A stretch of DNA of 64,000 bases from Sphingobium yanoikuyae. GTDB lineage: Bacteria > Pseudomonadota > Alphaproteobacteria > Sphingomonadales > Sphingomonadaceae. The position numbers were made by a program, and so were the translations under genes. Position 1 is the first letter of the stretch. The number at the start of each line of letters is the position of its first letter. The notes beneath the pieces were generated by a model. It was given only the letters and a program-made list of their open reading frames with translations, made no database searches and was not told the DNA's origin. Shown in pieces: positions 44,489 through 53,506 of this stretch. The stretch spans positions 1,691,501 through 1,755,500 of the forward strand of contig NZ_CP053021.1 of the NCBI RefSeq assembly GCF_013001025.1. The letters are read 5' to 3'.

Positions 44489-45238
44489 ATGGGATTTGCA
44501 TGGCCTCCTGGCATTGAGATCTCACCGGTTCCAGTTCGAACCATCCATCGATCATCCGCCATCTCGAACGGCTACAATCGAACCAATCTCCATCCTGGTG
44601 GCAGACCCGGTTTCATCGCCGGGGAATCCACGGCGGAACTCCTCTTTCTCATGCTCGCCGAACTGGACCCCAATGTCACCGCCGTGGCGGCGCAACCAGT
44701 TACCATGTGGATCGATCTCGACGGGGATCTCTTCAAGGCGACGCCGGATTTCGCCGTCCTGGTAAACGGCAAGGGCGAGATCCACGAGGGCAAGGCCGAC
44801 CGAGCCTATGCAAAAACCAAGGTCCGAAGGCGGCTGGCTGCGACAGCGCGCCATGTCGAAGGATCCGGCTGGAAATACAATGTCGCGATCACGGGCGATA
44901 TCCTCAATGATCCTCGTTTCGAGCGGGTGCAGGACGTCTGGCGCCGGTTCCGCCCGAATTTCGACAGGCTCCACGAGATCGCGGTTATCGATGCAGTTGG
45001 CACCGCAGAAGTATCCATCGCCGACACGCTGCATCGTCTGAGAAGCAGTATGGGCGCGGACGCTCCCACGTTCGAACAGATACTGTCGTTGGCGGCCAAC
45101 AAGCGCGTCTTCATCGACTATGAGGCTCCAATCGGCCCGGCCTCGATCAATCGATATCCAGACCCAGCGGCATTGCCGCGCAGCCTTCTGCCGAGACGCC
45201 ATCCTGCTAGTGACCTCCAGCCCGGAGAGGCGATATGA
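44489..45238 (+). CDS. tnsA: TnsA-like transposon endonuclease
   Basis: A 249-residue restriction-enzyme-like nuclease that would cut the 5' ends so the element moves without replication. Catalytic pattern: Glu near 46-50 (GESTAELLFLMLAELDP), the conserved QP at 69-70 (AVAAQP), Asp87 (TPDFAV), and E100-x-K102 (GEIHEGKAD), in the order E...D...ExK seen in TnsA. The C-terminal part (EVSIADTLHRLRSSMGADAP...) is helical and may contact TnsC. The start at ATG 44489 is the first good Met. The stop overlaps tnsB. Confidence 0.82.
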   Translation: MGFAWPPGIEISPVPVRTIHRSSAISNGYNRTNLHPGGRPGFIAGESTAELLFLMLAELDPNVTAVAAQPVTMWIDLDGDLFKATPDFAVLVNGKGEIHEGKADRAYAKTKVRRRLAATARHVEGSGWKYNVAITGDILNDPRFERVQDVWRRFRPNFDRLHEIAVIDAVGTAEVSIADTLHRLRSSMGADAPTFEQILSLAANKRVFIDYEAPIGPASINRYPDPAALPRSLLPRRHPASDLQPGEAI

Positions 45239-47406
45239 GCTACAGCAATATCCTCCCCGGCGCCCGCATCGAATATCTCGGCAGATCCTGCCGGTACGAA
45301 CGTCGTCAGGATCACATCACGGAGTGGCGCGCGAGCAATTTCGAACATTTCGCGTTCACCGACGCGGAACTCCAGAAGGAGATACGGCTCGGAAATGTTC
45401 GCTTGTGGAACGGGGGTGTGCGCGAGCCACGCTCGGCTCCCAAAAGCTCGAAAATCCACGGGCAGCGTGGTCCCACATCTGCCGACCGCGCCGAAGCGGA
45501 GAGAAAGCTCGTCTTCGTCGTCGCGGTGCATGACAATGATTTGCTGCGCTTGGGTGCGACGCCTGACGACTGGCAGGCGGTCATCGACAATATTTGGACA
45601 AGCCAGCAACATCTGTGGACCAGGCTTCGAGGCAGGCGCGTCGGCGAGCCTTGTTCCAAGCCGTCCCTGAGATCGGTGCGCCGCTGGGTGGCTGAAGCGG
45701 GGCCTCGTCCGACAATCAATAATCTGATCCCGCGCCACCGTCACAAGGGAAATTATGACGATCGCCTTCCGACAGACCTGCGCAATCTGATCGGGGAAAT
45801 GATCGACGAATTCTACCTTGCGCGGCCGGCCATCACCCTTGAAGACCTGAAGGTCCGCATTCACGGGCGGGTTGAGGAAGAGAATCCAAAACGCCGCGCG
45901 GAAGGTCTTCCTCCATTGCCTTTTCCCGGCCTCAGCGCGCTTCAGTCGTCGATCGACGTGCTGCCGCAGGACCAGGTTCTGCGTGCCCGTCATGGCGACA
46001 TGGCGGCCTTCCTGAAATATGGATCCGCCATTGCCCAGCCCGATCCCAAGGCCCCGCTGGATCGCGTCGAGCTGGATTCAACGCCTGCGGACCTCTTCGT
46101 GATCGACGCGGAGACCGGCCTGCCGATCGGACGGCCGGAGATCATTGTGTGTATCGACCGATGCACGCGCATGGTGCTGGGTTGGTTCGTGACCTTCGAG
46201 AAGCCGAGCGTTCATGCGCTCATGCAATGTTTGCGCAACGCGATGCTGTCGAAAGACTACATCGCCGAGATGAACGCTCTCCATGGATGGAACATCCGTC
46301 ACGAGGCGGAAACCTTCGGCATCCCGCGAACCCTCGTGCTGGACCGTGCTCGTGAAAACATATCCGTGCAGGTCGCCCATTTCGCGGTCCGGGCGGGCGT
46401 CAATCGCGTCGTTCTTCTCGGCGGAAAGAAGCCATGGCTGAAGGGAGCGGTCGAACGCGTCATCAAGACCATGTCGGAGGCGCTGCTCCATCCCGCCAGA
46501 GGCACGACCTTTCACAATGTTCTCGAGCGTATGGGCTATAAGCCTGACAAGGACGCGGTCTGTACAATCGAGGATCTCGACGAAGGCCTGCACAAATATT
46601 TTGTCGATATCTATCCGCGGGAGCCGCGGCGCAGCCTATCCAATCGCCGCGCCATCGACGTGTGGCGTGAGCTGACACGTCGATACCCTGTCGAAAGCGT
46701 GGGCTCCATCGAGGATGTCGCTCACCTCTATGGACGCACCGAGTTCGCCAAGCCCACACGGGCAGGCATTTCGTTCGCGAACATGCAGTATGCCTCCCGC
46801 GAACTGGTTGGCCTGCTGTCCAATTCCACGTTCACAAAGGCCATGCCCGACGGCAAGGTGGAATTCCATCTAAACCCGGCGGATCTCGGCCGGATTCATG
46901 TGCGCCTTCCCCATGTCGAGAAGATCATAACCGTTCCGGTCGCGCCAAGGTGGACGAAATATGCGACCGGTCTCTCGCTGTGGCATCATCGCAAGATTCG
47001 GGAATATGCGGCTGCGCAGGCGCGCGATGCTAACGACGCCGACCAACTCCTCCTCTGCAAGCTCGATCTGATCGAGGTCATGCGCGGCAAGGCGAGGGGC
47101 AGGCGCCGGGGCCTCGGCTATGCCAAGAAAATCGCCCGTATGGAGGGTATCAATCGAATGGCCCGCGCAGGAACGGATGCCTCCTCGACCGTCGCCGGCT
47201 GCGACGCGCATGACCGCCGATATCGTCGCAATGACATGAGCCCAGGGGCCGCAAATGATGGAGAATGCTCCACGGCCCCGAACATCGAGAAAGCAGACGC
47301 ACCCGATGAGCCTGAATTCGCAGATGCTCTCGCCGATCCGGACGCGCTCTCATCCGCTGATACGACCCTTCCGGCGCGCAGGGCGAAGCGGGGTTACAGA
47401 CCATGA
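45235..47406 (+). CDS. tnsB: TnsB/TniA-like DDE transposase
   Basis: A 723-residue strand-transfer enzyme. The N-terminal about 260 residues hold DNA-binding HTH modules (PSLRSVRRWVAEAGPRPT). The retroviral-integrase core carries Asp281 (VELDSTPAD), Asp370 (LVLDRAREN) and Glu407 (KGAVERVIKT), spacing 89 and 37, which fits TnsB/TniA/MuA enzymes. A beta-barrel and basic C-terminal region follow (RGKARGRRRGLGYAKKIARM), probably for TnsC contact. It overlaps tnsA and tnsC by 4 nt each. Confidence 0.9.
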   Translation: MSYSNILPGARIEYLGRSCRYERRQDHITEWRASNFEHFAFTDAELQKEIRLGNVRLWNGGVREPRSAPKSSKIHGQRGPTSADRAEAERKLVFVVAVHDNDLLRLGATPDDWQAVIDNIWTSQQHLWTRLRGRRVGEPCSKPSLRSVRRWVAEAGPRPTINNLIPRHRHKGNYDDRLPTDLRNLIGEMIDEFYLARPAITLEDLKVRIHGRVEEENPKRRAEGLPPLPFPGLSALQSSIDVLPQDQVLRARHGDMAAFLKYGSAIAQPDPKAPLDRVELDSTPADLFVIDAETGLPIGRPEIIVCIDRCTRMVLGWFVTFEKPSVHALMQCLRNAMLSKDYIAEMNALHGWNIRHEAETFGIPRTLVLDRARENISVQVAHFAVRAGVNRVVLLGGKKPWLKGAVERVIKTMSEALLHPARGTTFHNVLERMGYKPDKDAVCTIEDLDEGLHKYFVDIYPREPRRSLSNRRAIDVWRELTRRYPVESVGSIEDVAHLYGRTEFAKPTRAGISFANMQYASRELVGLLSNSTFTKAMPDGKVEFHLNPADLGRIHVRLPHVEKIITVPVAPRWTKYATGLSLWHHRKIREYAAAQARDANDADQLLLCKLDLIEVMRGKARGRRRGLGYAKKIARMEGINRMARAGTDASSTVAGCDAHDRRYRRNDMSPGAANDGECSTAPNIEKADAPDEPEFADALADPDALSSADTTLPARRAKRGYRP

Positions 47407-48536
47407 GCTTTGCGCATGCGGAAACGCCGCCGCCATCTGGTGATATGCCCACGGCGAAAATGCTTGCGGCATCTGGAACGCAGGTGGTCGGAGACCAGGG
47501 TGAAATCCCCTGGTCTGGCGTGGAGACCGACATTCGTCTGGTCCAGCTCGGTCGGTTGTTTGTCTCCCGCGCGATCGAAGCCCGCATCCACAAGGTGTTG
47601 GACGCAACCCGCCGCGCCCGCACCATATATCCGGAACCTCGTAATGTCGTCGTTCACGGTGAAACAGGTGTCGGCAAGACCGACATCATGAAACGCTATC
47701 TCGCGGCAAATCCGGAATACAGGCGTGAGAACGGCTGCATCAGGCGCCCGGTGCTTTATGTCGATGTTCGTCATTCTTCCACTCCGAAGTCCGTTGCCAG
47801 ATCGATGCTCCGCAGCCTTGGGGTGGAGGAGGGCTATTGCTTCGGTGCGACAGCTGAACTCACCCAGCGCCTTAAAGTCCAACTGGTCGGGCAGAATGTC
47901 GAGCTCGTGATCATGGACGAATTTCACAACACCGTGACGGACAATGGTGCCGTCAAAGCCAACCGCATTGCTGCCTGGGTGAAGGATCTTTCGAAGGCGA
48001 AAATCAGGACCGGTCTGCTGCCCGATGGTCAGCCGGAAGAGAATATCCCCTTTGCTATGGTTGGCACTGAGCGGGTCCTTCGGATCGTCGAACCGACCGA
48101 GAATCCGGAACTTGCCAGCATTACGCCCTATGATCTGGCGGTCGACAGGTATCGCTATCGCACCAAGGCCGAGATTGCCGAGTTTCGGGATTTCCTCGAT
48201 GACCTGGATCAGGAGCTGCCATTCGACGAATTCAGCGACCTTGGAAGGGCTGCACTCGCCGACAAACTGCATATCGCAACCTTCGGACTCCTTCGCCAGG
48301 TAGCCGTCCTGATCACTGGGGCAGCCGAACTGGCCATTCTCGATGGCAGCGACCGGATCCGGGAACCCCATCTTCATGACGCCATGGAAGATCGCCACGG
48401 CCTACTCCAGGCGAACCTCATCAGTGCTGAATCTCAAGGCTCCGAGCGTCGCGCAGTCTTCAATCCCTTCGAAAAGCCGATCTTGGGTACGACCAGTCGC
48501 CGAGTCCGTAAATCCGGGCACCGGGAAGCGGCATGA
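47403..48536 (+). CDS. tnsC: TnsC/TniB-like AAA+ ATPase
   Basis: A 377-residue AAA+ regulator that passes target choice to the transposase. Walker A GETGVGKTD is at 86-94, Walker B LVIMDEFHNT near 170, and sensor-type VGTERVLRI near 220. At 377 residues it is shorter than Tn7 TnsC (about 555) but longer than Tn5053 TniB (about 300), so the element is intermediate. A disordered N-terminus of about 40 residues (TPPPSGDMPTAKM) precedes the ATPase. Confidence 0.88.
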   Translation: MSFAHAETPPPSGDMPTAKMLAASGTQVVGDQGEIPWSGVETDIRLVQLGRLFVSRAIEARIHKVLDATRRARTIYPEPRNVVVHGETGVGKTDIMKRYLAANPEYRRENGCIRRPVLYVDVRHSSTPKSVARSMLRSLGVEEGYCFGATAELTQRLKVQLVGQNVELVIMDEFHNTVTDNGAVKANRIAAWVKDLSKAKIRTGLLPDGQPEENIPFAMVGTERVLRIVEPTENPELASITPYDLAVDRYRYRTKAEIAEFRDFLDDLDQELPFDEFSDLGRAALADKLHIATFGLLRQVAVLITGAAELAILDGSDRIREPHLHDAMEDRHGLLQANLISAESQGSERRAVFNPFEKPILGTTSRRVRKSGHREAA

Positions 48537-48835
48537 CACCGTTCCCGATGGTCGTGCGGCCGCTCGATGGCGAAAGCGCAATCAGCCTGATCTCGCGCCT
48601 CTCGGCGGTGAATGGCTTTGTCCTTTCCAAGCTGTTCAAAGCTATTGGGGAACATAGCGGGCCCGATTACTGGGCCGAAGAGGCATGGCGCAGGCTGGCC
48701 GAGATGATCGGCCTTGATCTGAGTCACCTCGATATCGTCAGGAAGCGAAATGCCGGGATTGCAACCTGTCACAATGCCGTCATGCTCTTCGGCCACCCCT
48801 TTAAGCCACATTTGTTGATTTCCACTGAGAAGTGA
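48533..48835 (+). pseudogene. tniQ: TniQ-family targeting protein, truncated by IS21
   Basis: The ATG overlaps tnsC. The first roughly 93 residues carry the TniQ N-terminal pattern (VVRPLDGESAISLISRLSAV, then a helical region to HNAVMLFGHPF). At 48813 the IS21 end takes over the frame: the last residues LISTEK and the stop are encoded by the insertion repeat. The zinc-finger and C-terminal targeting domains are gone, so the targeting function should be lost. Confidence 0.85.
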
Positions 48836-48842
48836 CCCGGGT
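48813..48842 (+). repeat. IS21 left terminal inverted repeat
   Basis: 30 bp, exact reverse complement of 51274-51303. It supplies the premature stop codon of tniQ at 48833-48835. Confidence 0.95.
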
Positions 48843-48871
48843 TTTCCATCGAGAAGTGACCCGTCTGCGGA

Positions 48872-49678
48872 TTATGTTTCGGGTGTCATGGGTGGGTCAA
48901 CCCGTGGTTTTCTCCTTTGGGTTCTGGCCTGCTTGGCAGAGCTGTTTTTGAAGCGGAAGCTATCGTTGCCGGTCTCCAGGATGTGGCAGTGATGGGTAAG
49001 CCGATCGAGAAGCGCCGTGGTCATTTTGGCGTCGCCGAACACGGTGGCCCATTCGCTGAAGCTCAGGTTTGTGGTGATGATGACGCTGGTGCGCTCGTAG
49101 AGTTTGCTCAGTAGATGGAAGAGCAGCGCGCCACCTGAAGCACTGAACGGCAGATATCCAAGCTCATCCAGGATAACGAGATCGGAGTGCAGGAGGCGAT
49201 TGGCGATCTGACCGGCCTTGCCCTGTGCTTTTTCCTGCTCGAGCGCATTGACCAGTTCGACCGTCGAGAAGAAGCGGACGCGCTTTCGATGATGTTCGAT
49301 GGCCTGGATGCCCAGCGCCGTTGCCACATGGCTCTTGCCGGTGCCAGGACCGCCGACCAGCACGATATTGTCGGCGATGTCGATGAAGTCGCAGCGATGC
49401 AACTGACGCACTAGAGCTTCATTGACCTCGCTACTGGTAAAGTCGAAGCCGGCCAGATCGCGATAGACAGGGAAGCGCGCGATCTTGAGCTGATAGGCCA
49501 CAGACCGAACCTCCCGTTCTGCTGTCTCGGCTTTGAGCAACTGGGAGAGGATCGGGATGGCGGCTTCGAAGGCTGGAGATCCCTGTTCCATGAGATCGGT
49601 GACGGCCTGCGCCATGCCATGCATCTTGAGGCTGCGGAGCATGACGACGATGGCGCCGCTGGCAGGGTCATGACGCAT
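48872..49678 (-). CDS. istB: IS21 transposition helper ATPase IstB
   Basis: A 268-residue AAA+ helper. The start is ATG 49678 behind AAGGAG at 7 nt, overlapping the istA stop by 11 nt. IstB features: [20 protein letters not shown] at the N-terminus, Walker [16 protein letters not shown] near 110, Walker [14 protein letters not shown] near 170, and [20 protein letters not shown]. Intact and probably functional. Confidence 0.95.
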   Translation of the reverse strand: MRHDPASGAIVVMLRSLKMHGMAQAVTDLMEQGSPAFEAAIPILSQLLKAETAEREVRSVAYQLKIARFPVYRDLAGFDFTSSEVNEALVRQLHRCDFIDIADNIVLVGGPGTGKSHVATALGIQAIEHHRKRVRFFSTVELVNALEQEKAQGKAGQIANRLLHSDLVILDELGYLPFSASGGALLFHLLSKLYERTSVIITTNLSFSEWATVFGDAKMTTALLDRLTHHCHILETGNDSFRFKNSSAKQARTQRRKPRVDPPMTPET

Positions 49679-51191
49679 GACGCTTCTCCTTGCGCAGATC
49701 ATCATAGCGTTCGACATTGGCCATCGGCTCGCTGACCAGTTTGAGCGCCTGGGGCGCCGTCACCGGCGGCGTGGAGATCGGTTTTCCGTCGACCAGCCTA
49801 TAGAGCAGATTGAGGATATGGGTCTTGGTCGGAACGCCAGCCTCCAGCGCCATGGTGACCGCCGTCAGCACCAGTTGCTCATCATGATGAAGAACCAGCG
49901 CCAGTATTTCGACCATTTCCCTGTCGCCGCCGGGATTGCGCAACAGATGTCGCTGCAGACGCTGGAACGCATCGGGTAGCTCAAGGAAGGGCGCTCCGTT
50001 GCGCAGGGCGCCGGGTTTGCGCTGCACGACCGCCAGATAATGGCGCCAGTCATAAACCGTATGACCTGGACCGTCGTGAGAGCGGTTGATGATGCGCTGA
50101 TGTGCGCAGATTGGCTGCCCCTCGGCGACGACCTGGAAGCGATCAGGATAGACGCGCAGGCTGACAGTGCGATTGGCGAAAGAGGCCGGTACGCTGTAGC
50201 GATTGCGCTCAAAGTGGATGAGGCAGGTCGGCGATACCCGTTTGCGATATTCCACAAAACCATCGAAGGGCCTGCCCGCAACCATCAGACACTCAGATTC
50301 ATCGGCCCAGGCATTGGCAACCGACCCGGGTTCGATCCCGTGAGAGATGTCCTCCCATAACGCCTTGCAGCGCTCCTCCAGCCACAGGTTCAGCGCATCA
50401 AGGCTCTCGGCCTGCGGCGTGGGTTGCCACAGACGGTGCCGCGCATCCTGGACATTCTTCTCGACCTGCCCCTTTTCCCATCCCGCAGCCGGGTTACAGA
50501 ACTCGGCTTCGAACAGATAGTGGCTGACCATCGTCAGAAAGCGTGCGTTGACGGTGCGTTCCTTGCCACGCCCGACCTTGTCGACGGCCGTGCGCATATT
50601 GTCATAGATACCCCGGCGCGGCACGCCGCCCAGCACGCGGAAGGCGTGATTATGGGCGTCGAACAGCATCTCATGGGTTTGCAGAAGGTAGGCGCGCACG
50701 ATGAATGCCCGGCTGTAACTGAGCTTGAAGTGCGCGACCTGCAGCTTGGTCCGAACCCCGGCAATGATTGCCCAGTCCTCACTCCAATCAAACTGGAAAG
50801 CTTCCCCCGGCGCGAACGACAGGGGCACGAATGTCCCACGCCCGCCAATCTGTTGCTGGCGCCGATAATCTTCGCGCCAGTCCCGAGCAAAAGCGGCAAC
50901 CCGGTTGTAGGATCCTTCATAACCCAGGCTCACCAGATCGGCGTGAAACTGCTTGATCGTGCGCTTCTGCTTGCGCGATCGGCCCATCTCGCGCCGCAGC
51001 CAGGCCGCCAGATGCTCAGCAAATGGATCCAGTTTGCTTGGTCGATCAGGCACCTTGAATCGCGGATCGATCGTCTCGGACCGCAAATATTTGCGGATCG
51101 TGTTGCGTGATAGTCCGGTGCGCCGCGCTATCTCCCGGATCGGTAGATGATCGCGAAAATGCCAGCGCCGGATAACGCTCAATAACGCCAT
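49668..51191 (-). CDS. istA: IS21 transposase IstA
   Basis: 507 residues from ATG 51191 (GGAG upstream). The N-terminal HTH is [20 protein letters not shown]. The integrase core is in the first half ([20 protein letters not shown], then the second Asp in [16 protein letters not shown] and Glu in [13 protein letters not shown]). The C-terminal beta domain is around [19 protein letters not shown]. Full length for the family. Confidence 0.95.
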   Translation of the reverse strand: MALLSVIRRWHFRDHLPIREIARRTGLSRNTIRKYLRSETIDPRFKVPDRPSKLDPFAEHLAAWLRREMGRSRKQKRTIKQFHADLVSLGYEGSYNRVAAFARDWREDYRRQQQIGGRGTFVPLSFAPGEAFQFDWSEDWAIIAGVRTKLQVAHFKLSYSRAFIVRAYLLQTHEMLFDAHNHAFRVLGGVPRRGIYDNMRTAVDKVGRGKERTVNARFLTMVSHYLFEAEFCNPAAGWEKGQVEKNVQDARHRLWQPTPQAESLDALNLWLEERCKALWEDISHGIEPGSVANAWADESECLMVAGRPFDGFVEYRKRVSPTCLIHFERNRYSVPASFANRTVSLRVYPDRFQVVAEGQPICAHQRIINRSHDGPGHTVYDWRHYLAVVQRKPGALRNGAPFLELPDAFQRLQRHLLRNPGGDREMVEILALVLHHDEQLVLTAVTMALEAGVPTKTHILNLLYRLVDGKPISTPPVTAPQALKLVSEPMANVERYDDLRKEKRHAS

Positions 51192-51273
51192 GTCCAACAC
51201 TCCATATACCCTCGCTTGCCAAAGCCAGGGACGAGTTCAACATGGGTCAATTCTTAGTGGAAATTTACGCCCT

Positions 51274-51303
51274 ACCCGGGTCACTTCTCAGTGGAAATCA
51301 ACA
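51274..51303 (-). repeat. IS21 right terminal inverted repeat
   Basis: 30 bp, exact reverse complement of 48813-48842. The next base begins a fragment of a HlyD-type adaptor gene. Confidence 0.95.
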
Positions 51304-51403
51304 GCAGGTGGTCGCGCATATGGATGTCGATGTCCTCAATGCCCAGCGATCCGAAGCCCAGGCGCAGCTTGCCTAGGCGCTCAACGCCATCCAATTCGCG
51401 CAG
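51304..51403 (+). pseudogene. HlyD-type adaptor fragment, second copy
   Basis: About 100 bp closely matching 29694-29790 of the efflux adaptor gene: [20 protein letters not shown], then an in-frame TAG where the intact gene has a Gln/Ala stretch. It begins abruptly at the IS21 end and stops abruptly where permease sequence begins. Confidence 0.75.
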
Positions 51404-51770
51404 AGTCATGAGTCAGGCCTTCACCGGCGGCGGCTATATCCAGCAGATCGTCCAAGGCGAGGTATCGGAGTTCATGAAGGGAACGCGGGCCGTGGCTGCC
51501 CCACCCGTCGATCTCGCGTTGCGCCTGCGTTTTAACCCGACGCTCGCGCAGAGCTGGTTCGGGTCGGTGATGGAGATCATCAACAATGTGACGATGCTCT
51601 CGATCGTGCTGACCGGCGCCGCGCTCATCCGGGAGCGTGAACATGGCACGATTGAGCATCTGCTGGTGATGCCGGTCACGCCTCGAGATAAAGGCGAGCA
51701 AGGTCTGGTCGATGGGACTCGTCGTGCTGCTCGCCTGCGCCTTCGCGCTAGTCGTGATGATCCACGCTAG
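51404..51770 (+). pseudogene. ABC-2 permease fragment, second copy
   Basis: Matches the centre of the permease gene at about 33697-34060: SQAFTGGGYIQQIVQGEVSE, FNPTLAQSWFGSVMEIINNV, then REREHGTIEHLLVMPVT, after which one base change shifts the frame (RDKGEQ instead of FEIMAS). The two copies differ at many third positions, so this is a diverged paralogue, not a recent duplication. The double ATPase gene that should lie between adaptor and permease is deleted. Confidence 0.78.
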
Positions 51771-51774
51771 CAGT

Positions 51775-52401
51775 GCGTAGTTGGTCTGGTTGTATTCGAA
51801 ACGCGTACCGGGCGCAGATTCAATTGGCAAAGCCTTGACCGCAGTCCAAGCGCCTTCCTCGGTGCCATCGCCAATTAGTCCGGTGCGTCCTATGATGTCA
51901 GGCAGGCCCGAGGTGTGGGCGAGAAGCTGACGGACACGTATGTTTTGCCATGTGGCGGGTATCTTCGAGATAGCGCGAAATTGGCGCATCAAGGTCTAGC
52001 TTTCCCGCTTCGACCAACTGCATCGCCGCGACGCCCGTGAAGGATTTCGTTGCCGAATTGATCGGAAACACCGTATCCGCTGTAACTGCCACCCGATGCT
52101 CAAGGTTCGCAATTCCAAAAGCTTCCAAGAGTATTATGTGCCCGTGCTGTACTACCGCAATTTGAGCTCCTGGAATATGCTTCGTAGCCATTTGCTCGCG
52201 CATGAACGCCCGCGCCTCGGCATTCGCGGTGAGGAGGGCGCGCTGAACTGGGACTGCCGACTGAGGCAACCGCGAAGGGCGAACCGCAACAGTCAAAGAA
52301 GCAAGCTTATGGGGCGATTTCGCGGGTCCGGGAGATGGTGCAGCCGCGACAAGCGGCAAGGCCAATATCGCTCCAATCGATTTCCGAAACCGCATATTCA
52401 T
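51775..52401 (-). pseudogene. Class C beta-lactamase-like serine hydrolase, frameshifted and truncated
   Basis: From ATG 52401: a signal peptide (FRKSIGAILALPLVAAAP), a long linker, FMREQMATKHIPGAQIAVVQ, and the nucleophile motif in PINSATKSFTG (S-x-x-K). After KLDLDAPISRYLED a 1-base shift near 51960 moves the frame, in which VRQLLAHTSGLPDIIG and the Y-x-N motif (FEYNQTNYALL) continue. The gene ends where permease sequence begins at about 51775, so the last third with the KTG-like motif is missing. Penicillin-binding or esterase function in the intact ancestor cannot be distinguished. Confidence 0.75.
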
Positions 52402-52407
52402 TACTCC

Positions 52408-52423
52408 GACTACAGATGTAGTC
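52408..52423. promoter_or_regulatory. BlaI/MecI-type operator palindrome
   Basis: GACTACA-GA-TGTAGTC: perfect 7-bp arms containing the TACA...TGTA core recognised by BlaI/MecI/CopY-family repressors. It lies 7 nt upstream of the start codon of the broken beta-lactamase-like gene, the expected operator position. No blaI or blaR gene is in the window. Confidence 0.6.
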
Positions 52424-53029
52424 GTATGTCTTGAACGGCAACGATGCAAGCTGTATTTGACGGTCTATAGCGCGCCGCCTGCTCGCCATGGCACGCCTGC
52501 GAGCCATCAAGTTCCTTGTCCGCTGCGGTTTCGAGCGGGCGTTCATAATCGAACCTAGATGAGGCGCCAGCTACGATTGCCCGAAGACGCTGGTGCGCCT
52601 ATGACCGTCTGGCATACCGATGTTGTCCAGCAGTGTGTATTGGAATAGATCGACATTCGCACCTTGCCACTGACCGGCGAATTTTAGTCGAAATACACCG
52701 GACAACGGTCCGTCCGCATCTGGGAACGAATAATCGGCGGATGAAGGACCGCAATGGGTCGACATCGGTAGGGGGCTGTCGCCCCACCGGACCAATTCGC
52801 AGAATCGGTCACTATTCGCAAAATGGTCGGCGACACGCCGCGACAGGGGTAGTTTGTCAAAAGCGTCTTCCAAGCTATTCAGCAGGCACCAGATAGCTGG
52901 TCACGGCGTCCAGTTCAGTTCCTGGGCGCATTCGTTCAAGGCCGTCTAGAGCGGTGCCAGAGAGGCGACGAGAGCATCACCTTCCAACGATAGAGATATA
53001 TGGCGCCTCCCTTAGTTGAGACGGCTATC
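52424..53029. other. Poorly coding junction region
   Basis: Between the beta-lactamase remnant and the IS5 remnant there is no gene with a recognisable product. The one longish frame (minus, 52571-52873) is listed separately. Base composition is lower in GC than the flanking operons, as expected for a scrambled junction. Confidence 0.4.
52571..52873 (-). CDS. Hypothetical ORF of 100 aa, doubtful
   Basis: An open frame starting at TTG 52873, opening (M)EDAFDKLPLSRRVADHFANS. The composition looks protein-like (few rare runs; FRLKFAGQWQGANVDLFQYT near the end), but there is no ribosome site, no ATG and no family I recognise. It may be a fragment of a larger gene destroyed by the neighbouring insertion events. 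Confidence 0.2.
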   Translation of the reverse strand: MEDAFDKLPLSRRVADHFANSDRFCELVRWGDSPLPMSTHCGPSSADYSFPDADGPLSGVFRLKFAGQWQGANVDLFQYTLLDNIGMPDGHRRTSVFGQS

Positions 53030-53442
53030 TGCCAAGATTACTCGATCAGGCTTAGGAGAGCCTTGGTTTTCATGCCGCCTTTTGCGTGACCGATCGGCCG
53101 TCCAGAATCCCCCTTCTTACCCGCAGGCTAGATGCCGTTCGGTGCGCTTTTGAGATAGGTCGCATCGATCATTATTGTCTTGCGTTCGACGCCTGTCTGT
53201 AGGCAGCCCATCCATCATCGCGACGAACATACCCTTCTCGCCGCAGCGTTTCCACCTGTTGTAAAGCGTCTTGGACGGGCCGTACTCCTTGGGCGCATCC
53301 CGCCACCTCAGCCCGTTACGATTGACGATGATGATGCCGCCGAGCACTTAACGATCATCAACACGCGGTCGTCCATGGCTCTCGGGGAAATAGGGTTCAA
53401 GCAGAGCCAATGCTCGTCCGCGAGTCAATAAAGATCGCTCAT
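53030..53442 (-). pseudogene. Degenerate IS5-family transposase
   Basis: From ATG 53442: early stop, then PYFPESHGRPRVDDR, a stop, GGIIIVNRNGLRWRDAPKEY, GPSKTLYNRWKRCGEKGMF and MMDGLPT, a shift, then KTIMIDATYLKAHRTASSL-like and IGHAKGGMKTKA-like pieces. These are the first half of an IS5-type transposase in order, with several stops and shifts. The catalytic C-terminal half is absent. Confidence 0.75.
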
Positions 53443-53506
53443 CTTCAATCTCCTGGCGGAGGCTGAATCAGATTACGTCAATCATATCAATGGGTAATGA
53501 TCTAGT

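Larger units (their letters stand above)
44237..48812 (+). mobile_element. Tn7-like transposon core (tnsA-tnsB-tnsC-tniQ), right part lost at IS21
   Basis: An operon of four genes, each overlapping the next by ATGA, encodes the full cut-and-paste set: TnsA-like endonuclease, DDE transposase, AAA ATPase and a TniQ targeting protein. The left boundary is inferred from the repeats at 44237-44316; on the right the IS21 left end (48813) interrupts tniQ and the sequence beyond it is unrelated, so cargo and right end are missing. No tnsE or CRISPR-Cas genes are present. The element sits in the tail of the VirB1-like gene. Confidence 0.7.
48813..51303 (-). mobile_element. Complete IS21-family insertion sequence
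   Basis: 2491 bp bounded by 30-bp perfect terminal inverted repeats (48813-48842 and 51274-51303, beginning TGTTGATTTCCACTGAGAAG). Internal partial copies of the repeat occur beside each end (near 48846-48864 and 51244-51266), typical of IS21 multiple terminal repeats. istA and istB are intact on the minus strand. The flanks (...CCACATT and GCAGGTG...) share no direct duplication, so a deletion or recombination has happened at one side. Confidence 0.95.
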
